Below, piece by piece: positions 32,174-35,830 of a stretch of 35,830 nt of DNA. The stretch covers positions 1 to 35,830 of the forward strand of contig JAJDXR010000057.1 of assembly GCA_022823165.1 (NCBI GenBank), given 5' to 3'. Within the stretch, counting starts at the first letter, position 1. Each line of letters starts with the position of its first letter. The notes below the pieces were generated by a model. The model did not search any database. It was not told where the DNA came from and worked only from the letters and a program-made list of their open reading frames with translations. The translations under genes were made by a program, and so were the position numbers. This DNA comes from Anaerolineae bacterium. GTDB taxonomy: Bacteria; Chloroflexota; Anaerolineae; Aggregatilineales; Phototrophicaceae.

Positions 32174-32722
32174 ATCCTGCTCCCTCCCGCCAGGGCGGCT
32201 GGCCGCAGCCGCCGGCTACCATGACCTGTCGCTGAGGATTCTGACACAATTGACGTGTATTGTCTAACCAGGTCGGCGAAGGGAGTTGTGCCTATCGTGA
32301 AAATAATCCTTTTGCGGACATGGCGCGAATTCTTTTGCCACCGAGTACACCGAGTGATTTTGAGGGCACAGAGGCTATTTTAATTGCCAACGCTTCCGCC
32401 ATTTGCGCCGCCATCTTGCCAATGGAAACTGTCGCTGCCATAGCGCTTCTAAACTGCTTTACTGGGCGTCCTCTTTTTCTCGGTGTACTCGGTGGCTAAT
32501 TTGTCGTGACTTACTTGATCTTGCTGAAGACGCAGAGATTTCTTGTTCACTTGGCGAAGTTATCAAGCCCGCGGAATTAACCACTCCCCGGCGAAGACAA
32601 ACCCGAGCGCCGGCGACAGATGCAGGGTGACTGCTGACAAGCTGCGCTTTCCGACTTTCGAGAAAGCGCGGAATGCACTACATTTGCCGCGGCGTCGGCA
32701 GCTATTTTCGGCAGGCAGCGAC
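32174..32722. other. Long intergenic region with an inverted-repeat element
   Basis: A 549-bp stretch without a convincing gene. It carries the purine-rich leader of the SDR gene on the minus strand near 32174-32190. It also carries the pair of 18-bp inverted repeats at 32337-32496. The small open frames at 32260-32499 and 32403-32630 have no ribosome binding site and an unnatural composition. Confidence 0.6.
32337..32496. repeat. 18-bp perfect inverted repeats bounding a 160-bp element
   Basis: The left arm GCCACCGAGTACACCGAG (32337-32354) is exactly the reverse complement of the right arm CTCGGTGTACTCGGTGGC (32479-32496), 124 bp apart. The interior has no long open frame and includes a further GGGCACAGAGG of the same flavour. 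Repeats of CCACCGAG/CACAGAG type are scattered in many bacterial genomes as short interspersed elements, so this may be a MITE-like remnant. No target-site duplication is obvious. Confidence 0.6.
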
Positions 32723-33130
32723 ATGGTCAAAACCGAACGAGGCAGCAAGAATGTATTTAACATTAGCGATCCCAAACGCTATCGCTGCCAGATTTATCAT
32801 TACCACCGCCGGCTCTCGCGGCTCTATCTCAGCGTTTATAAGGGCCAGCGCAACCTGCCCGCCTTTTACATTCTTTTTTCCGATGTCGCTTACCTGGAAG
32901 CGCCCATGAGCTGGCTAAGCGCCGAGTTTGACATCGCCGAGCGACAAGACTGCATTGCGCTAATGGCAAAGGTTGGCTTGGTCGGCGAGGCGATTCATCA
33001 GTTTCCCGATGCCTACGCCGCCATTACCGACTACGCCCGTCTGTATCAGGCGCGCTCCAGCCACAGCCTTATCCGCATTATCGCCAGCAGCGCCGCCTTT
33101 ATCAGCAAGCCTCCGCCCGATATCGAATAG
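32723..33130 (+). CDS. Small conserved-looking hypothetical protein
   Basis: A 135-residue protein that I do not recognise. It is rich in aromatic and basic residues at the N-terminus (YRCQIYHYHRRLSRLYLSVYKGQRNLPAFYILFSDVAYLEAP) and has mixed alpha-helical content after that. There is no signal peptide, membrane helix or zinc motif. The ATG at 32723 is preceded by AGGCAG. The same frame is open upstream to about 32543, but that part has a random composition and overlaps the intergenic region, so I exclude it. The first 60 residues look like a small beta-sheet domain. It is alone on the plus strand, 105 bp before a glycosyltransferase gene with its own promoter. Confidence 0.55.
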   Translation: MVKTERGSKNVFNISDPKRYRCQIYHYHRRLSRLYLSVYKGQRNLPAFYILFSDVAYLEAPMSWLSAEFDIAERQDCIALMAKVGLVGEAIHQFPDAYAAITDYARLYQARSSHSLIRIIASSAAFISKPPPDIE

Positions 33131-33155
33131 CAGAGTCGCAGCGCCGGCATTTTGA

Positions 33156-33182
33156 TTGACCAAATGACGCCTATGCTATAAT
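33156..33182 (+). promoter_or_regulatory. Extended -10 promoter of the DPM1-like glycosyltransferase
   Basis: TGCTATAAT (TATAAT at 33177-33182) with a -35-like TTGACC at 33156-33161. The spacing is short (15 bp), so the extended -10 probably does most of the work. It lies 54 nt before the ATG at 33236. Confidence 0.55.
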
Positions 33183-33235
33183 GCTCGACAGACCCTTGCT
33201 TTGCATTGATTCCGCCAGTCCCAGGTAAGCCAGCG

Positions 33236-33970
33236 ATGAGACATCCCCCGTCCAGACCACCCAATCCCAACGCGCCCAAGCCTTCTTTGAGCGTCATCAT
33301 TCCCTGTTATAACGAAGTCAACACAGTCAAAGATGTGGTGATGCGCGTACTGGATGAGGCCATCGTCGACGAGCTCATCATAGTGGATGACGGCTCGACC
33401 GACGGCTCGCGCGATGTCCTGCGGCAATTGGAAGCCAAGCGCGACAGCCGCGTCTCCGTCCATTATCACGAGCGCAACCGAGGCAAAGGCGCTGCGCTGG
33501 TTAGCGGCTTCGAGCTGGCGACATCTGAGGTCATCATCATCCAGGACGCGGATTTCGAATATGATCCGCGCGAATATGCGCTCTTGCTCAAACCGATACA
33601 AGAGGGCCTGGCCACGGTGGTATACGGGTCGCGTTTTCTGGGCGGGCCGCGCAAGGCGATGAATTTCTGGAATATGGTCGCCAATAAGGGCTTGACGCTA
33701 TTAACCAACATTCTGTTCAACGCCATCCTTAGCGACATGGAAACTTGTTACAAGTGCTTCCGGCGTGAAATCGTCCAGGGCATGAAGATCAAAGCCCGCG
33801 GCTTCGAATTTGAACCCGAGTTCACCGCCAAAGTCTTGCGACAGGGAATCCGCATCGTCGAGGTGCCGATTTCCTATTACGGCCGCGAGTACGATGAAGG
33901 CAAAAAGATCAAATGGACGGATGCGCCCATCGCCGCCTGGACCCTGCTAAGATATCGCCTCTTCAAGTAG
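33236..33970 (+). CDS. Family 2 glycosyltransferase, polyprenyl-phosphate mannose/glucose synthase-like
   Basis: A 244-residue GT-A-fold enzyme of the DPM1 type. It is thought to transfer a hexose from a nucleotide-sugar to a polyprenyl phosphate on the cytoplasmic face of the membrane. Motifs are LSVIIPCYNEVNTV, IVDDGSTDGS (51-58), NRGKGAALVSGFELA, QDADFEYDP (the DAD metal site at 104-106), and FEFEPEFTAKV with the IVEVPISYYGREYDEGKKI run typical of this group. There is no C-terminal membrane domain, so it is a soluble or peripheral form. The start is the ATG at 33236; an in-frame TTG 30 nt earlier is less likely. The GT-C enzymes elsewhere in the window would use just such polyprenyl-phosphate sugars as donors. 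It converges with the sulfatase gene. Confidence 0.92.
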   Translation: MRHPPSRPPNPNAPKPSLSVIIPCYNEVNTVKDVVMRVLDEAIVDELIIVDDGSTDGSRDVLRQLEAKRDSRVSVHYHERNRGKGAALVSGFELATSEVIIIQDADFEYDPREYALLLKPIQEGLATVVYGSRFLGGPRKAMNFWNMVANKGLTLLTNILFNAILSDMETCYKCFRREIVQGMKIKARGFEFEPEFTAKVLRQGIRIVEVPISYYGREYDEGKKIKWTDAPIAAWTLLRYRLFK

Positions 33971-34004
33971 GCGCCCCGGCGGCGTCCGCGCTGGACAGCC
34001 GATA

Positions 34005-35468
34005 TTACATCGGTCCTATCCGGCTGGGGCCGGCGTAAAGCGAAGTCATGTGCGCGTCGAAACTGCGCTGGAGCAACTCGCCCTTCAGCGGCTGATAGGC
34101 CGGTTCAGCCCACAAGTCTGTAAACTCCTCCGGGTCTGTCTCCAGGTCATACAGCTCGCCCAGGCCGTGGTTGTGGTAACAAACCAGTTTGTAACGGCCA
34201 TCGAAGTACATGGTCGCCACTGAGCCATCCGGCAGGTCAAGCGCGTCAATATACTCGCTGCGGACGAAATCGCGGTGTCGCTCAGGCGGCTGCTGTCCGC
34301 GCAGGATCGGCAGAAGCGAGCGCCCCGTCATGTAACCGGGGACAGGCAGCCCGCAGACCTCGAGCAGAGTCGGCGCGATATCGGTCAATTCGACCAGCGC
34401 CGAGCTGCGGCAATCCGCTGCAAATGCGCCCGGCCAAGACCAAATCAACGGTACGCGCACCAGCCCCTCATAGAAGCGGCAGCCCTTTTGGATTAAGCCG
34501 TGGTCGCCCAGGGTCTCGCCATGATCGCTGCTGAAAATGACGATGGTGTTGTCGCGCTGCCCGCTCTCCTCCAGCGCCGCCAGCATCCGCCCGACCTGAT
34601 CATCGATGAGCTTGATCATGGCGTAATAGGCGGCGATCAGCGTTTGCGCGTCGCGTTCGCCGGCGGTGTCAGCCTCGACCAGATGCCTGGCGGGCGGCTG
34701 CGGCAGAATCGGGCTCTTGATGTCGAGTTCTGACGGGTCGCGCGCGACGGACTGGAAGTCAACCGCGGCCAGCTTCTGCTGTTGCGCCAGGTCGCTGGGC
34801 TGAAATATGGGCGGCTTGACGTCCTCGGGATCGAAGAGATCGCGATAAGCCGCCGGCGGATTAAAGGGCGGATGCGGATCATAGATGTTTACGCTGGCGA
34901 ACCAGGGTCGCGAGCGATTCGCCCGCATGAACTCGATCGCCTTCTCGGCGCACCAGGCCGTCTGATGCAAATGCGCCGGCACGCCAGCCGGATCCTGCGT
35001 CAGCTCGCCCAGATTTTCCCCTTTTGAGCGCAACCAGTCGGCGTAGTCGTGTCCCGCATCCCAGTCGTCGCGAGGCGCGTGACTATACTGCCAATAGCTG
35101 TAACCGTCATCGGCGAGGGTCTCGATACGCCCGTAGGCGCTGGTCAAATGCAATTTTCCGATCAGCCCGCAGGTGTAACCGGCATCAGCCAGCGTCTTGC
35201 TGATCAAGGGCGGAAAGTCTGGGAAATCCGGATTGCCATTGCGATTCACGCGGATCGAACTGGGATACATGCCGGTCAAGAAGCTGGCGCGGCTGGGTGT
35301 GCATATCGGGCTCTGACAGTAAGCGCGCTCGAAGGCCAGACCGTTGCGAACCAGCCGGTCCAGGTTCGGCGTTGAAACAGCGGCGTTGCCAAGCGCGCCG
35401 ATGGTGTCATAGCGCTGCTGGTCCGTGCAAATCCACAAGATATTGGGGCGCTGCCTGGAAATACTCAT
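34005..35468 (-). CDS. Formylglycine-dependent sulfatase
   Basis: A 487-residue member of the alkaline-phosphatase-superfamily sulfatases, which hydrolyse sulfate esters (carbohydrate or aryl sulfates). The N-terminus PNILWICTDQQRYD gives metal-binding D16. The sulfatase signature CTPSRASFLTG has Cys56, which must be converted to formylglycine. GKLHL gives the active-site Lys and His, and SSDHGETLGDHG gives the later metal ligands. There is no signal peptide, so it is either cytoplasmic or exported by another route. GGAG lies 6 nt before the ATG at 35468. The formylglycine-generating enzyme or anaerobic maturase is not in view. The substrate is unknown; relatives of this subgroup include choline sulfatases and heparan/N-sulfoglucosamine sulfohydrolases. 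Confidence 0.95.
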   Translation of the reverse strand: MSISRQRPNILWICTDQQRYDTIGALGNAAVSTPNLDRLVRNGLAFERAYCQSPICTPSRASFLTGMYPSSIRVNRNGNPDFPDFPPLISKTLADAGYTCGLIGKLHLTSAYGRIETLADDGYSYWQYSHAPRDDWDAGHDYADWLRSKGENLGELTQDPAGVPAHLHQTAWCAEKAIEFMRANRSRPWFASVNIYDPHPPFNPPAAYRDLFDPEDVKPPIFQPSDLAQQQKLAAVDFQSVARDPSELDIKSPILPQPPARHLVEADTAGERDAQTLIAAYYAMIKLIDDQVGRMLAALEESGQRDNTIVIFSSDHGETLGDHGLIQKGCRFYEGLVRVPLIWSWPGAFAADCRSSALVELTDIAPTLLEVCGLPVPGYMTGRSLLPILRGQQPPERHRDFVRSEYIDALDLPDGSVATMYFDGRYKLVCYHNHGLGELYDLETDPEEFTDLWAEPAYQPLKGELLQRSFDAHMTSLYAGPSRIGPM

Positions 35469-35549
35469 TTAGACTCCTGCAAAGATTTGACCCAAGGTTG
35501 GCGACCGCGCATTTAGCGCCGGCTGCGCGCCGGGCATCCTAACAAATGG

Positions 35550-35569
35550 CCCCTCCGCTGCCGGAGGGG
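35550..35569 (-). terminator. Terminator-like hairpin after RNase P RNA
   Basis: A perfect 8-bp stem CCCCTCCG/CGGAGGGG with a 4-nt loop GCAG, read on the minus strand just past the 3' end of the RNase P RNA and followed by CCATTTGTT. The tail is only partly T-rich. It separates the RNA gene from the sulfatase gene, which is also on the minus strand. Confidence 0.6.
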
Positions 35570-35574
35570 TCAAT

Positions 35575-35830
35575 TGAACCGGGTCAACCTTGTAAGCCGC
35601 ATTCTGTCTGGGGGAATCATCTATCTGGGATCGGCGTCGCCGCCGACCTCTAGCGGTGTACCCGGCGCTTTCTGCGGAACGGGCCGCTCCCCGGCGCCTG
35701 TTTCACCTTGCTCCCGATGGGGTTTGCCTGGCCAGCGACATTGCTGCCGCTGCCGGCGCGCTCTTACCGCGCCCTTTCACCCTCGCGCCTTGCGACGCAA
35801 TCTGCTCTCTGTTGCACTTGCCGTCAGGTT
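35575..35830 (-). ncRNA. rnpB: RNase P RNA, class A, 3' portion (5' end outside window)
   Basis: Read on the minus strand, the sequence has the conserved blocks of the bacterial A-type ribozyme in order: GGCAAGTGCAACAGAGAGCAGA, AGGGTGAAA, GGTAAGAGCGC, AACCCCATCGGGAGCAAG, AGGTCGGC, and near the 3' end AGACAGAATGCGGCTTACAAG. It matures tRNA 5' ends. The 5' third, with the P4 partner block (GAGGAAAGTCCGGGC), lies beyond the right edge of the window. The exact 3' end is estimated. Confidence 0.92.

Noticed and set aside
32243..32264. A possible palindromic operator before the SDR gene
   Set aside because: Only the outermost four base pairs are symmetric, so it is not better than chance.
32260..32630. 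Short open frames in the long intergenic region
   Set aside because: They lack ribosome binding sites, span the inverted-repeat arms and look random in composition.
32543..32722. An N-terminal extension of the 135-residue hypothetical protein
   Set aside because: The extra 60 residues have a random composition, and a plausible start with AGGCAG before it is present at 32723.
1..35830. CRISPR arrays, prophage or insertion sequences
   Set aside because: No regularly spaced repeats, transposase, integrase or phage structural genes were found. The only repeats are the short ones listed.

Overview
This window looks like chromosomal DNA from a free-living, GC-rich bacterium, most likely a member of the Chloroflexota (Anaerolineae-like). 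That placement is an inference. It rests on the mix of GT-C and GT2 glycosyltransferases, a Thr/Pro-rich SH3 lipoprotein, enolase-superfamily and sulfatase catabolic genes, and class A RNase P RNA. There is no ribosomal operon or marker gene that would settle it. No phage, insertion sequence or CRISPR array was seen. Genes are densely packed, and three convergent pairs share their stop codons in exact 4-nt overlaps.

Layout. 1-5.7 kb: a P1B-4 metal-export ATPase, an acyl-CoA synthetase (minus) and UDP-glucose 6-dehydrogenase. 5.7-10 kb (minus): purB, iolD and a PfkB sugar kinase, probably one transcript. 10.1-11.6 kb (plus): agmatine deiminase and a small Nfu_N-like protein. 11.5-13.6 kb (minus): a divergent PyrK-like/PyrD-like pair followed by an FmdB-type zinc ribbon. 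13.7-16.8 kb: two divergent GT-C membrane glycosyltransferases. 16.8-18.1 kb: cobalamin adenosyltransferase, tRNA-Leu(CAA) and a NudC-like Nudix hydrolase. 18.1-24.2 kb (minus): TPR protein, GT2 glycosyltransferase, SH3 lipoprotein, a thioredoxin-like lipoprotein with an in-frame TGA, and an NAD-dependent epimerase. 24.4 kb: tRNA-Lys(CTT). 24.5-26.5 kb (minus): two tandem HSL-family esterases. 26.6-27.8 kb: an AT-richer orphan membrane protein. 28.0-31.4 kb (plus): a mandelate-racemase-type dehydratase/epimerase, an APH-fold kinase and an enolase paralogue, facing an SDR dehydrogenase on the minus strand. 32.2-35.5 kb: an inverted-repeat element, an orphan small protein, a DPM1-like glycosyltransferase and a sulfatase. 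35.57 kb to the end: the 3' part of RNase P RNA on the minus strand.

The most striking element is at 22590-23021 (minus). A lipoprotein with a thioredoxin fold has a TGA codon exactly where the first cysteine of the CxxC motif belongs (WASW-TGA-P-T-C). The reading frame stays open and conserved-looking on both sides. Eighteen nucleotides after the TGA lies an 8-bp hairpin with loop CGUGA, which matches the geometry of a bacterial SECIS element. I read this as a selenocysteine-containing (UxxC) thioredoxin-like lipoprotein.

Two other places suggest undescribed chemistry. One is a PyrK/PyrD-like pair that has lost the usual dihydroorotate-site residues. The other is a kinase translationally coupled to an enolase paralogue that lacks the catalytic-loop histidine, next to a second enolase-superfamily enzyme.
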